Shown here: positions 1 to 12,500 of the stretch, one piece after another
Layout: every line of letters starts with the position of its first letter
How positions within the stretch are numbered: position 1 is the stretch's first letter
Assembly (NCBI GenBank): GCA_021234535.1
Contig: CM037833.1
Location: 27,738,878 to 27,802,877 of the forward strand
DNA length: 64,000 nt
Reading direction: 5' to 3'
Source of the DNA: Stichopus chloronotus
Lineage: Eukaryota; Echinodermata; Holothuroidea; Aspidochirotida; Stichopodidae
Translations under genes and position numbers: made by a program
The notes under the pieces: model-generated
Told to the model about the DNA's origin: nothing
The model's input: only the letters and a program-made list of their open reading frames with translations
Database searches by the model: none

Positions 1-1125
1 TTTTTCTTACCATACGTAATTAATTTCTTTCTTTATGACAAAATACATAAGCAACAAGAAACAGAGTGCCAAAATGCTAAGTTTCTGAGTATTAAAAAAA
101 GACTCCAAATTAAGTCTCTACATTTTTTTTTTATTTTTTTGCTTCCAAACCCTTAGACAGATCCAGTCAGATGTCGAGTATGGCTTCTTGCCATCGCGGT
201 ACAGATTACAGATTTTTAGTCTCTTGTAATTGTAGCAAAAGTTAGGTTTGAGTGTTTTGTGTCGACATCTTAACTCGTCGTTTTTCATCGAAGGTCCCCA
301 AAAGGTGCTTCCAAATGCACCTTTTTAAAAGAATTTTACAATAAAAACAATACAATACAGTATTTAATAGGTAAGGAAAACATTCAGATAAGAGATAGCC
401 TGACTGTAAGAGGGTCATAAGGGAGGAGGTGTTCTCATCCCCTTTTGAGATTTTTCACCTACTAGGTCTATAGATATAGTCTAGTGCAATATTTAGCATA
501 TTCTGAAATCATTACAATTATGTACCACACTGAGATATGAAAAATTCCAACTGGTATTTTACATTTTCCGACTATCCTTGTACCTAAACTGAAATGTGAA
601 AAATTCTGCCTAACATTTCACAGTAATTAAGAATTTTTTTGATCACCAGATAAGCACAAACACAATCTGAGCAATATTGGGAGTCTTTTGAAGTCGTACA
701 ATGTGGTAGACTGAGATCTGAAAAACAAGTGGTATTTCAGATTTTCCCATAGCCAACGCCTCTACACTTCCATATGACAAAACCCAACTGATATCATATT
801 TATGGAGATTGTTTTTTTTTCAATTACCAGGTACCCTGAGACATAGCCTGGTGAAAACGATTGACATACATTTTTTTCCCTACTATCGTCGCTATGACAG
901 ACTTTTGTGGTGACAACCCCCCCCCCCCCCCACACACACACACACACCTGTCTCGACGACCATGGTGCTCATAAGTAACCACAGAAGCTAATTCTCCTGG
1001 TAATGTCTGAAGTTGGCCTCCGTTTTACTGTGGGCCATACTAGGCATAACATTATCAGGGTGCCGAAATTCTGGGAAACAGAATTAAACAATTGTTGAAG
1101 GGAGTACTAGTATTTTGAGGTCGAA
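1..1125. other. Non-coding flank, no gene seen
   Basis: AT-rich sequence with a poly-C run near 918-930 followed by a short CA microsatellite. Between about 530 and 830 a loose motif (ctgagat..tgaaaaa.. then a ..ttttcc.. tail) recurs three or four times at uneven spacing and looks like a decayed repeat. The short minus frame at 762-947 runs through the poly-C/CA tract and has no coding character. Confidence 0.6.
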
Positions 1126-1136
1126 AATAATAATAA

Positions 1137-1186
1137 TAATAATAATAATGATAATAATGATAATAATAATAATAATAATAATAAAT
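1137..1186. repeat. (AAT)n microsatellite, tail of the LINE
   Basis: An imperfect AAT/ATT run with two GAT interruptions. It abuts the LINE 3' end, so it is best read as that element's tail rather than an independent microsatellite. Confidence 0.85.
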
Positions 1187-1546
1187 AATATTGGCAACTT
1201 AAAAAGCGCAATATGCCGAGGCCTCAAAGTGCTGTACAATAAAAAGTAAAAAACAGTTTATACAGAACCAATACAAAATTAAAACACATTAGAAATGAAA
1301 ACTATAAAAACACTAAAACTAAGAGCATAAATAATGAAAAAAAAGTAAAAGAATATGTAAATTATAGGTAAACCCTCAAAATGGAAACGTAAGAAGAAAA
1401 CGCAGAATAAGAATGAACATTAAGAGATAAAGGAGAATAAAAAGAGAAAATCCTAAAAACAAAGTAAATTCAATAAACAAGTCAAATCGGAGTAAGAACG
1501 AAAAAAAGGAAAACTTGTAAAAATCAGGAACTAGAAAATAAAACAA

Positions 1547-3342
1547 TCAAAAATTAAAAAAATAGTTCTCACTATACAACAACTGAAAAAAAAAAAGCGT
1601 CTTTAGTCTAGATTTAAAACTTTCAAGTGAAGGAGCAAGGCGTATCTTGGTGGGAAGATTGTTCCATAATTTAGGAGAGGCAAAAGCAAAGGATCTATTT
1701 CCATAAAATTTAGTATAACAATTAACTACGGTTAGATAACCATCCGATGAGGACCTTAATGTACGTGAAGGCTGGTACACAAGTAAAAGATCTGATATGA
1801 AAATAGGTGCCATTCTGTTTAATGCCTTGTAGGTAATCATTAAAAATTTGTAATCTACTCTTTGTTTTACTGGGCGCCAATGGAGACGTTCGAGGATAGG
1901 TGTAATATGTTCATGCCGTGGAACGCGAAGGACTGTTCTAGCAGCAATGTTTTGAACCCGTTGAAGTTTTACCAATTCACGTTGGGGTAAACCAAATAAA
2001 AGAGAATTGCAAGAATCTAATTTGGAAGTCACATAGGCATGCACAAGCTTTTCAGTAGACATTTGATTGAGATAAGGGCGTATCTTGTCGACTTTTTTGT
2101 ATACTAAGCAAAGCACTGTTGCATACATTGTTTACATGAATTGACATATTGAGAGAGGAATCTATGGTAACATAAGGTGTCTTGCTTGTGACGAAGGTTC
2201 AATTATGGTGTTACCAAATCTGATACAAGGAGACCATTCACTTTTGATGAATTTTGACTTGAAATACCAGAGCTCAGTCTTTTTATCATTTAGTACCAGC
2301 CCGTTATTTTTGCACCATGAGCGATGTCACCAATACAAGCTTCAATTTTCTGTATCGCTTTTAGACGGTTTTTGGGATTAAAAGTGCAGTACACTTGGGT
2401 ATCATCGGCATAAAGCACACAGTTTAAACCATGGGATGATATTATGTCTTGCAAAGGGGCACTAAACAAAATAAAAAATAAGGGACCAGCTACTGAGCCC
2501 TGTAACACACCGCAGATTAAACTAACGGGATCGGACATAACGTTTTCTATGGCAACAGATTGTGAACTGCCATTCAGGTAACAAGTAACCCATTGAAATG
2601 CCTTTCCCGTTATACCATATCTATTGAACAGCCGATTTAACAGCTGGTCATGATCACTAGTATCAAAGGCTGCACTGAAATCTAATAGCACCAACAAACC
2701 TCTTTTCGTTTGTCCAGAGCAGATAAAACATTCTGCACCTTCAACAATGCAGTTTCCACACTATGGAAACTTCTGTAGGCAGATTGCATTCGAGAATGAA
2801 GATTACTATCAGTTAGATATGCTTGTAATTGCATGTTTAAATGCAAGAGGGAAAACACCAGACATATAAGAAGCACTTACAATCCGAGTTATAACAGGAA
2901 TAAGATCTTCTAGAAAAGTTTGAAAACTAGCCAGAGGTAAAGGATCCAGCGGGCAAGACGTGATAGATGCAGGCTGAATACACTTTAAAACATCAGCCTC
3001 AGAAACTTCCATAAACTCGTTGAAAGAACTACTGCAAACATCATTGATCGACACGGAGACAGGTGGCATTGTGGTTGAGTGAAGTTCATCCCGTAACTTA
3101 TGTATTTTATCCATGAAGAAAGTAACAAACGAGTTAGCAAGGTCTTTAGGATTATCATGATTAGGAAGATTTTGAGATGATATTGGATTAGACAATTTGT
3201 GTACTCCACGAAAAAGCTGACGTGGATCCGTATTTTCAGTTTTATTGCTATAATTGTCAGTCTTTGACTTAATGAGGATCGATTTGTATTTATCACACTG
3301 TTCTTTATAAGCCTGCCTGTCGACTGTGAGTCCAGAACGCAA
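1547..3342 (-). pseudogene. LINE reverse transcriptase remnant in four frame pieces
   Basis: Four overlapping or adjacent minus-strand pieces (3342-2809, 2876-2682, 2697-2290, 2128-1547) give the normal order of a LINE ORF2. The third piece holds the polymerase core: FSAAFDTSDHD (motif A with its aspartate) and LYADDT (motif C, the YADD catalytic pair at about 2401-2412), with GVLQGSVAGPLFF between them. The last piece holds the C-terminal KLQRVQNIAAR and NLPTKIRLAPSLESFKSRL blocks. The enzyme would have copied element RNA into DNA at nicked target sites. Stops and frameshifts between the pieces make it non-functional. It is unrelated to the gene further along on the same strand. Confidence 0.9.
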
Positions 3343-3489
3343 CTATTTCTTCTAACTTAATGAATCGTTATACCAAGGCGCGTCAGGGCGTAAAATCACA
3401 ATCCATTTCATATCTGGAGCATGCTTGTCCAAATTTGTTGCGAGAATGAACAAAGTTTCACTGACACATCACATAGGCCTAGTGTGCTA

Positions 3490-4520
3490 ATTGGATAGGA
3501 CTTTATACTGTTTTAAAAGTTGGAAAAACTCAACATATTTAGACGGGGTCCCTCGTCCCCCCCCCCCCCCTCTCTCTCTCTTAAATCCATCCTTGCAACG
3601 TACGTGCCAACTAAAACATGCATATGCCATATTGTTGCTATGTATTGTTCTTCATTTTGTTTACAGGTTGTGTGACATGCTTCTAGCAAAGAGCACCCTT
3701 CGTTCAGAAGTTGTAAAGAAGAAAAGTGAGTGAAAATCTGTTGAAATTTTGTTTATATCTTTCAAAGTTTGAGCAAAATGCAAAACGTATGACGTGTGGT
3801 GTTGCACAGTGTCAGTATTTCTATTACTATGCCTAGCTATATACTTTGTATTTTAATTACCGAGTTTCACATGGTAAGTGATATCGATATTTTTAAGAAC
3901 ATACATGCTTTCATTCGGGCATAGAAACTTCCCAAATGTCTTTGAAATAAAGGTTACATAAACAAAGAACTAACACAAGACACATCATAGGAGTCCATCT
4001 TTTGACGTCACAAATTTGCATAGTTAGCCAATGTTTATTCATGATACAGCTGTGAGTCCTGTAAATTGGTCAATCGTCGACGGATTTTATGGAACGTGTG
4101 GCTATGTTTAATACTCCAACATGTCATTTTCATGTTACACGACCTTTAAATGTTACATTGTTTATCGCAAACGAAAATTGTTGACACATTGCGAGTGTAT
4201 CTAATTACGTTCTAAATTCTTATCACTAAATTATTTTCTTCGTGGTTACTTTCAATAAAAACGCGGTTATTTAAGAACCAATTTTTCTTTTGTTCTCACT
4301 TTTTATGAAAATCTCATGTCTTAGATATCAACAAGGTAAATCAAATTTAGACCCGTGTATCAACGCCTTCTTCTTGGTTAATGCCATCTCTGGATGTACT
4401 AAGGTTGCAAATTCTATGTAGTAATATATCTACGCTAAAGGACCATTTTCTACAACCACATTCTTTATTAAGTGAAATTACACTTGTTGAAAAACCTCAT
4501 CACCTTAGGTCACCTCGACT
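3490..4520. other. Non-coding stretch, nothing recognised
   Basis: Contains a CCCCCC/TCTCTC low-complexity run near 3558-3582 and AT-rich sequence. The short plus frame 3491-3733 crosses the poly-C run and shows no domain. Confidence 0.5.
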
Positions 4521-4526
4521 GATGGT

Positions 4527-4592
4527 CCAAATGGTTAAGTAAGCATCGTTCTGGTGAAGTTCTTCAACTGTTCGAATCCAATGTATAGGCTT
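4527..4592 (+). other. tRNA-like remnant (possible SINE head)
   Basis: A TGGTCCAAATGGTTAAG segment resembles the A box of Leu/Ser-type tRNAs. About 40 bases later GTTCGAATCC matches the B box exactly. The acceptor stem does not pair convincingly, so this is not an intact tRNA gene; a tRNA-derived SINE or tRNA pseudogene fits better. Confidence 0.35.
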
Positions 4593-4614
4593 TCTGGAGT
4601 TGTAGGTCATGCAG

Positions 4615-4945
4615 GGGATATTAGCCTAGGTGTCAGGTTCATAGTTAAACCATGTGTGTCATTGAGCATGTAAAGAGTCTGTTGAACATTTTAGTACTGT
4701 CATAATGTCGTGCATTATTTTCATTAATCCCCGATCGCGTATTATCCTATCGTTAATACAATGTCCAAAGTTGATTAATCTCTAATCGGGATATTAGCCT
4801 AGGTGTCATGTGTCATTGAGCATGTAAAGAGTCTGTTGAATATTTTAGTACTATCATAATGTTGTGCGTCATTTGCATTAACCCCCGGTAGGGCTTTGTC
4901 CTACTGTTACTGCAATGTCCAAAGTTGATTAACCTCTAATTAAAC
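4615..4945. repeat. 173-bp direct tandem duplication, two copies
   Basis: Both copies start with GGGATATTAGCCTAGGTGTCA (4615 and 4788) and share the run from GTGTCATTGAGCATGTAAAG to CAATGTCCAAAGTTGATTAA. They differ by scattered substitutions and by about 17 bp missing near the start of the second copy. There is no coding content. Confidence 0.9.
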
Positions 4946-6193
4946 CAATCGGGTTCATCATAAACATCAACTACATAAAAAAATGAGATTTTTCTGAGGT
5001 TCCGTTAGTTTTTAAGATATTATGCTTTCAGTCTGAGTGTCACATCACATGGGTACACATTTTTATGCCATCATGACACAATGAAACTATGTTTAATAGC
5101 TGCACGTAACAACACATTGAAGAAAACCACAAACACACGTATGCTATTTATTACACACACGATACTGCTATTACGAACAAAACAAGGGCGCATTTAGAAG
5201 AAGTTATTGTTAAACAGTTGACTTTTATTTCAAGTTCATAAACAGTACACAGTTACAGTGTAGGTGTACTTTTCAATCGCATTTTCATAATTATCAATAC
5301 ATTAGGAAATAAATCAATAGGTTTTGGATATTGATATAATTTTCAAAGGACAATATTTGCTTCTTGCCTTTTTGCACCCACCTGGGATAAAGGTCTACAA
5401 AATCCTTTATTTTCAAAAAAAAAATGGAAAATTATTTGATATCAATAGGCAGCATATGTAGAACTGCAATAGGCCTATATCTTTATACACAATGAGACAA
5501 AATTCAGCACCGGCTAAGCAGTGTCTAAGAAAATCCAGGGTTCCCTTTCATTTTTTTAATCTTTAAACTGAAAAAAAAAGAGAAAACCTTGTTAATTAAA
5601 GGTAACATGATAAACTGACAACCTCTGTGGACGTTGTGAATCTTGAAATTTCATGCCTTCGTGATAAAAATACATACAAAAAGACACATAGATCATACCT
5701 ATTAATAGTCAAATGAAATTTTCAGGGTATATTTGAGAATGGTGAGGGTGGACTGAATTAGGGACATTTCAGGTGTTAAAATGGATATATGTTATATTAA
5801 TACCAGTTCTTTTTTTTTTCAACTGGTAGTGTTGTGCCCAGTCACGCTCATTTGACTTTATTAATACAATTTCAGTGTAAATCACTGTAAATTACTTGCT
5901 TATATTATTGTGATCATTACTATTACTTTTTTAAGTACTGTGGAAAATGAAATAAATTGAATAAAATATATCAAACTATTGATGATAAACAGCTGTTCAT
6001 CACAGATAAGCATGATGTGTATATGACAGATTTGGCATTCTGAAATTTATAAATTATGTCCAAATCTGTCAAAGTCTGTTTGGAAATTGCTCCGATCATT
6101 TATGCTTGTATTTTAAACACATCTAAATTTTTACCGCCTTTGCAATTCCTTCACTTCGACTTTCAGATGAGATTCACTCCAAAGGGGGCAAAC
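4946..6193. other. 3' flank of the death-fold gene, with possible 3' UTR
   Basis: Lies directly downstream of the minus-strand stop at 6194-6196. It is AT-rich and holds no ORF of note. AATAAA hexamers on the minus strand at 5857-5862 and near 5224-5229 could end the transcript. Confidence 0.4.
5857..5862 (-). terminator. Candidate polyadenylation signal
   Basis: An AATAAA hexamer on the minus strand about 330 bp past the stop codon of the death-fold gene. Such hexamers are frequent in AT-rich DNA, so this is a candidate only. Confidence 0.3.
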
Positions 6194-6555
6194 TCAACCT
6201 GTAACAATACATCCTGCTATGAGTGAGCAAAATATCGGGTGTATTAAATTATCAACTCCAGCAGACATTTCTGCACGTACCACTAGATTGTTTTTCCTGA
6301 AATCTCTGACAAGTTTGGCACATTGTTCATTTCCTATCTCTGTCAGAGCATATTCAAGTCTGGAGACATTTGATGCTGATATCACATATTTCTCAGTGAG
6401 CATCTCCATCAACAGGTTTCCTGGTTTCCTATGCTTCTCAATACTGGAAATCACATCTTCAGGTAGTTGGAAAATGTTGGCCAGCTGGATAGACTGCTCT
6501 GCATCAAGATTATCTGACAACTTCTTCAGCAGTTCTTTGAAAGATTCCATGGTGA
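6194..6555 (-). CDS. Terminal exon: death-fold domain DF3 and stop
   Basis: Acceptor CTTTTCAG ends at 6556; the exon starts with two bases of a split codon and runs 120 codons to TGA at 6196-6194. The protein SFKELLKKLSDNL..LANIFQLPEDVISSIE..GNLLMEML..YVISASNVSRLEYALTEIG reads as six amphipathic helices in the death-effector/death-domain pattern: paired leucines in H1, a charged central loop, 'LL.ML' in H3-H4 and 'L..AL..IG' in H5. It closely follows the pattern of DF1 and DF2. An ATG lies 6 bases into the exon in good Kozak context (ACCATGG), so an internal promoter giving a stand-alone death-fold peptide is conceivable. The in-frame splice from 6972 favours an internal exon. A short hydrophobic C-terminal tail follows the domain. 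Confidence 0.8.
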
Positions 6556-9500
6556 CTGAAAAGTTAGGTGAAATAATAGGGAGATATTATGCAATGAAAG
6601 AAAATGTCACATTTACATGACAGTCCATTCTTTTTGGAAAAGTAGTCTTACATGTGCTTTTCTTTTTAAACATCCGAGAAAATAATTAAACATGATGGGA
6701 AATTCATTATTGAAACAGCAATTGGGCTTCATAAAAGAAAAAACGAGGACACCAACAATGACAATAACAATGAAACATGAATAGATTGACAGGATCATTT
6801 CTGATGAGATTCTGTTCACTGTTAACTCTCCTAAACAAAATTCATTATAGGCCGAATGTGATTTGAAAATGTTTCAATTGATTCATTTTTCCACTGATAT
6901 GGTGCATTATAAATACAATTATTCAACAGCACATCCTTTGTATTTTATTTAACATGGAATACTTCACATACCTTTGGGGAGAATTTGTTGAAATGGAGAC
7001 GTAGGTTGCTCAAAGCGATGCATGTCGTCCACCTAAAGCAAAAAAGTCAAATAAGCAGGATTTGTCTTGGTTTCATTATTTTTTCAATCTACAAAACTTA
7101 TAGTTTATTATTTTTTATAATGTCGGGTTTCATTCCATGCTTTACATGCTTAAAAACTCACAAATCAAGGAAAATTGTTTTGTTGAGAAGCAGTTCATGC
7201 TGAACCATGATCAATCTATTAATGTGACCAAAGGGAGCAAGTTACACATTTTAATGTGGAATACTGAGGACAAAATAGGAAAGAAATACTTCAGTCACAT
7301 CAGGACAAATCAAAACCCAAACACAGTAAACAAGTAAAACTGGAAACAGTTAACACTACATGAAAGCCTTAGATTAACTTACTTTGAATTGACAATTAAT
7401 CTGAAACAGAATCTTTCTGGCAACACCATATCTTGATTCTATTTCCAAATTGACATTTTCCGTATTGACTTTAGTATGAAGATGGAATGTGACCTTGTGT
7501 CTATCCAGTAGCCAGAGAGAATTCACATCAACTTCCTTGAGAAGGTAAATAAGAGAATTTACAGCAACATGAAACTGACTCAAGACAAAGGCATTAGAAA
7601 ATATGTCATTCAATTTCAATTGTCAAAAAGAACAGACATTTTCTACTAACTAACCATCAAAGGTTAATACTAGACTTGACCACTCGAGTTTATGCAGTAA
7701 CCGTGACCAAGCCTCTCAAGGATATTGGTAGACTGGGCTTTATCCATTATACAAGACACTTTTTTGGATAAAATGCTTTACCGATGACTACATGTTGTTG
7801 TTTAATGGTTTGAAGTCTTATAACATTTGAGTAAAACAATGAAGTATTCCCACTTCAAAAAAAAAAAAAAAAAAGAAGACACATTTCATCAGAGAAAAAC
7901 TCTGCAACATGACCAGTGGTCAACCAGGTGTAAAAAAACAAATCCCACCTGGATACATGAAAATAGGTCAGAGCTATGATAGGATAGGCAAAATCATTCA
8001 GATGAAACTGAATGAAAAATAATATACCAGCTCACAAAACTGAAACAAGTACTTTTAAAATAAATAAGACCACTCTCAGTATTGTTCATCGTGCCACCTA
8101 CATAGTACATCAAAAAGATACAGCATAAACTTTAATAAAATCCAAAAACTAAATTGCAAATTCTGAATTGGTTCATTATTTAAAGGCCAGAAAGTCAAAG
8201 GACTGTGTCATTTCTTGCCACTATTTATGTGGAACAAAGGAGAACCAACATACCAGTTCTGAAGTTAACTCACCTTACCATCCATAAGATTCCATGGCTA
8301 CCAGGTTTCCAAAGTATGATTTTTGCTAACCTCATGTGACATTTGACATCAGAAGACAGACATCATCTACTCGTGAAGAGAGGCCAATACTACCAGTGGG
8401 AAGTTCCAGCACAATCAGTTACTAATATAACTCTCTTAAGGTCTTCAACTTTCTACCTCTGGTGACCTCAAATGACCCCTGACCTCCATGAAAAAAGACA
8501 GGAATCACCCACTTACAGTGGACGACCTATGCACTAAGTCTAAAGCACGAGCAATGTTTCCTTCTGGTGTTTTCAAGGTTTTGTACCTATGACCTCTACT
8601 GACTTTGTATGACATTTAACTTCCCAAAAATAGAAGAGATCTTCTATCCATCTAGAGCAACAAAAGTTAGGGGTTTAAAGTTCCAAAGTTTTCAAGCTGT
8701 CTCCTACTGACCTCATGTGACCTGTGACCTCATCAACACTTGACAAATTCCATCTAATTATCAAGTGCTATTAATAGTTAACATTTGAAGTTCCAGCAAC
8801 TTTCAGCAGCTGAGATATCCTCCTTAAGAAATTTTCAGATTTTCCCCCTCTGGTGACCTCAAATAACCTTTGACCTACCTGGAAAAGAACAGGAACCACC
8901 TACCTAAAATGGAGTACTGCCAACATTGATCTTCAAGCCACTGTCCCTCATTGACATGCCCTATATACAAGGGTTTCAAGCTGTGTCCTCTACTCACCTC
9001 ATATGAACTTGACAACGATCATCTACTTATTTCTGCCATCTACTTATCAAGTGGCACAAATGGTTCCAGTTTAAAATTCTGGCAACTTTTAGTTGCTGAG
9101 ATATACTCCTCAATACGAGTTTATACTTTCAGCTATGGTGTTCTCAAATTACCTTTGACATACCTGAAAAAAGGGATCTACTCTCTATGGACTACCTACA
9201 CACCAACTTTGAAGTTTAAGCACCTTTCCCTTCTTGAGGTATCTCGTTTTAAGCGGCGACATCACACATACGCACGCATGATATGTCTCACCATCACAAA
9301 GATTCCTTGCCTGCCTTTGGCAAGGAAAAAGTTTGTAAGAATGAAATAATGAAGATTGTCCACAATGCATCAATTTTCTACCAACATGTGATGGTCACTA
9401 ACCCCTCTTCATCAATGTATGTATGAATAATGTTCATAGTGAATATGCATGTTGTTAACTTACTATTTTCTTTGGAGTTATGATCAACTGAGAAGTACTG

Positions 9501-12500
9501 CTGCTAATACTGACAGGTAAAGTTGATCTCATAGTTTTGATTTGAAAAGAAACTGGATCATGAAGCACAATGCCCTTATTGTTATGACCTTCTTCATGGA
9601 TGAGACACTGAAAATAGGAAAGAGTGTGGACAACAAAGTATAACCATCAACATACACAGCAAGTACATTTTCTTGGATATTTTGTAAATTACTCTAGAAT
9701 AAAACAGAGGATAAGAGGATAAAATGTACTACATGCACTACAATGTTTTCTTGTATTTATACCATTGCCTTAGTTTTGCTGACATGTCTATTTGGGAAAC
9801 AAAGTGATACAGATATCACAACCCCCCCCCCCCCCAGTATGGGAAACATTTATGTACCCTCGTTTAATCAAAAAATGTAATAACTCACCTTAAATTATTG
9901 AGTGTAATTAATTAAATGTAAGTTCCAGTTGGAAACATGCAGCAAAGATATGATACTATCTTGAAAGCTCATAGGAACAAAAGATACACATAGTGTATTG
10001 TACTTACGTCATGTTCCAAGCTGTAATCGTTATAAAACCAAATGAAGATCGCGAACTCCTCCGTAGGACTAGATGTTCTCTTCATAATAGGAATCACGCA
10101 AATATTCTTTCTCATCTTTTGTTGAAAAGGAATGTGAGGACCGATGAGACCGCATGGTTTATGAATTTCAACTCGAAGATTGTTGTTACTCATTGAGCAG
10201 CTCAGATATTTTCTCTCCAGGTTCCATTTTAGCTTTGTATCTGTAGCATAGAAACAGAGAGACTGGTGAGATATAAACTTAAATTCTCTGTCAATCTATT
10301 TGACAGTAGAACTGAATTGTATCAGTAATTCGATTTTTCCATTGGGATTTTATTGATGCATTATGCACTGATAAGCTCAGTAAACAGCCTACAAGACAAG
10401 AGAGGTCATAATTCCTACTGCAACAACCCCATGTTAGCACAAACACTGTCTGCGGGCTTTGTGCAATTAATAAAGTAAGTTGCCAGATGGTAATATGTGC
10501 ACAAATCATTGAAGTATAGCCTCAGTGACAATTGGCAAATTGTCAGCAAACTTACACACAAATAATGCCTGCAACTCAAATTACCTGAAACACCGTGAAA
10601 ACCATACATTTGTCAAGTTATAGATATTCCTAACTTCAATTGACCTTCACTTGATCAAGTCTACTAATAATTTGAAGATGAAGAACTACATGTAATCATG
10701 AGGCAACTAATGTGCTATACATGTTTGGTGGCATTAGTCTTAAATCAGTACAGGATTCATTTGAGCATGGAATGCTAATGATTAATGGAATTCTGTACTC
10801 AGTGAAATCCTGTGCCGAAGGTATGTTCAGAAATCAAGTGCTGTTGAGATGGTGAGTCAATCTGTGAGCTGGAATCCTTAGCTTCAGACTGGTAGTGTCA
10901 GTGGGGGAGATTGAAACAACTTGAAGCAATCAAGTCCCTTATTTACTCTCCAAGCAAGTCTTTTACATTTCATGTGGCACCCAGTTACACACTGTTGTAA
11001 AATTCAAAAGATGTTGCAAGCAGGCTAAAATTGTGATTAGCATTTAAAGTGATTGCGTGTGCACTAAAAAAAAACCCAAAATAATATTATATTTGTTCTT
11101 AAATATTTCTTTATTTTTCAATGTACACCCGAGGTTGAACACGGACAGAATATGTCTTTCAAATGAAGGAAAATGTCAGTAACTACTTTGGAAAGCCGAA
11201 CGGGACTGGCATAAAAACAGTGAAAAACAGAAATCATATTTGAAATTTAACGTTCTTACTATAACCTCCTACATAATGAATATGCAACAGTACAGGTCTC
11301 ACAGTGTATCAAAAACATACTCCTTAAGTCTTCGCTCCTTGGTGGGTATCTGGAATTGTAGTATCTGGTGAAAGGAAACACTGCATTTACAAATAACCTA
11401 CAGACTGAACACAACCTTGCCCGCGGTGTCAGTGATCCTGAGTTGGTAACTGAATATTCAATACTAGTATACTTCCTAATGGCTTGTTCAAAGAAGCACG
11501 CCATTGATTTGGATGAAAACTGCAAACCACTACATTATCGGATTCTACACTTTTTGTTATTATGTTAGAAGAATTTGAAATCATATGGCAAAATTAACCC
11601 ACTGAAACCAATTTATTTTCCCAGATTGTCTGACTCGTGTAATTAATTAAAAGCCATACCAAACTTCTGGAGATGAAATTTCAATGTTTTTACTTTTTGC
11701 CTATGCACGCAATCACTTTAATAGAACATTACAAATGTCTTCCTAACCGCATGCACACCTAGACAGTAAATCTACACATAACGTGTGTGCATGAGAAAGC
11801 ATAGCTCAAGTACGCTTGGCGCACGATTGCAGATGAAAACGACATAAAAAAAAAAAAAAAAACGCGCATCACAAGTTGAATAAATTTACGAACTGAAACT
11901 AATGGGCGTCGATTACTGACTGACCTTTTTGAGGTTTCCCTGAGTAAACATCCACGCTTGTCTGATTACTGGTAATGTAAGCACAGTGTGGAATAATCAT
12001 GAGGACTTGTTTGTGAAGGACAAGATTGTCTGGACCAAAGTTTACAAATGGGACTAGTCTCAGACTCTTGTTTGATATTGGCCCTTTAATACCAGACTCG
12101 CTAGAAATGCTGAGTTGAACAATCCGTCCAGAATTTAATGCACCAGCTGGTACAAGGACATGAACACCAGCAAATATCATTTCACCACCAAGTTCATCAA
12201 TGTACTGTTCCTTGTGTACATTAGAACCAGGGAGAAGAGGAAGCCTCTCTGCAGATTAAGAAAAGGTTGCATTTAAAATATACTTCTTGTAATTTCCATA
12301 TTCAAATATGTACACATGTGTAGTAATTTTATCATACAGAGTTAATAATAGACCTTCCATGGAATAAACTTACCTCATAACTATATGTGCTAGTCACCCA
12401 ATTTAAATGATCTTAAATTTGGTTATAAAGAACACTGCTTGTTACAACTCTTGCCTAGCTTGGTATAGTGCATTTAATCATATTAGATACATCTACCTAT

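Larger units (their letters stand above)
1137..3480 (-). mobile_element. 5'-truncated, decayed non-LTR retrotransposon (CR1/L2/Jockey-like LINE)
   Basis: Read on the minus strand, the element enters near 3480 with the segment that follows the endonuclease in such LINEs (RPDAPWYNDSL at about 3400-3350). It continues through a linker, the reverse transcriptase and the typical C-terminal block ending in a KLWNNLPTKIR motif. It finishes with a 3' UTR whose last unique bases (GCGCTTTTTAAGTTGCCAAT) run into an (ATT)n tail at 1137-1186, a usual ending for this group. The reading frame is broken by several frameshifts and the endonuclease itself is missing, so this is a dead copy. The clade assignment is approximate. 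Confidence 0.9.

Noticed and set aside
6550..6555. ATG in Kozak context at the start of DF3 as a separate single-exon gene
   Set aside because: An acceptor lies 6 bases upstream, the phase matches the 61-nt linker exon, and DF2 shows the same arrangement; kept only as a possible alternative start.
11259..11525. Similar minus-strand ORFs at 11259-11525 and 62768-62965, suggesting a conserved small protein
   Set aside because: Both lie inside copies of the same TTAA MITE; the likeness is at DNA level, and copy 2 lacks most of the frame.
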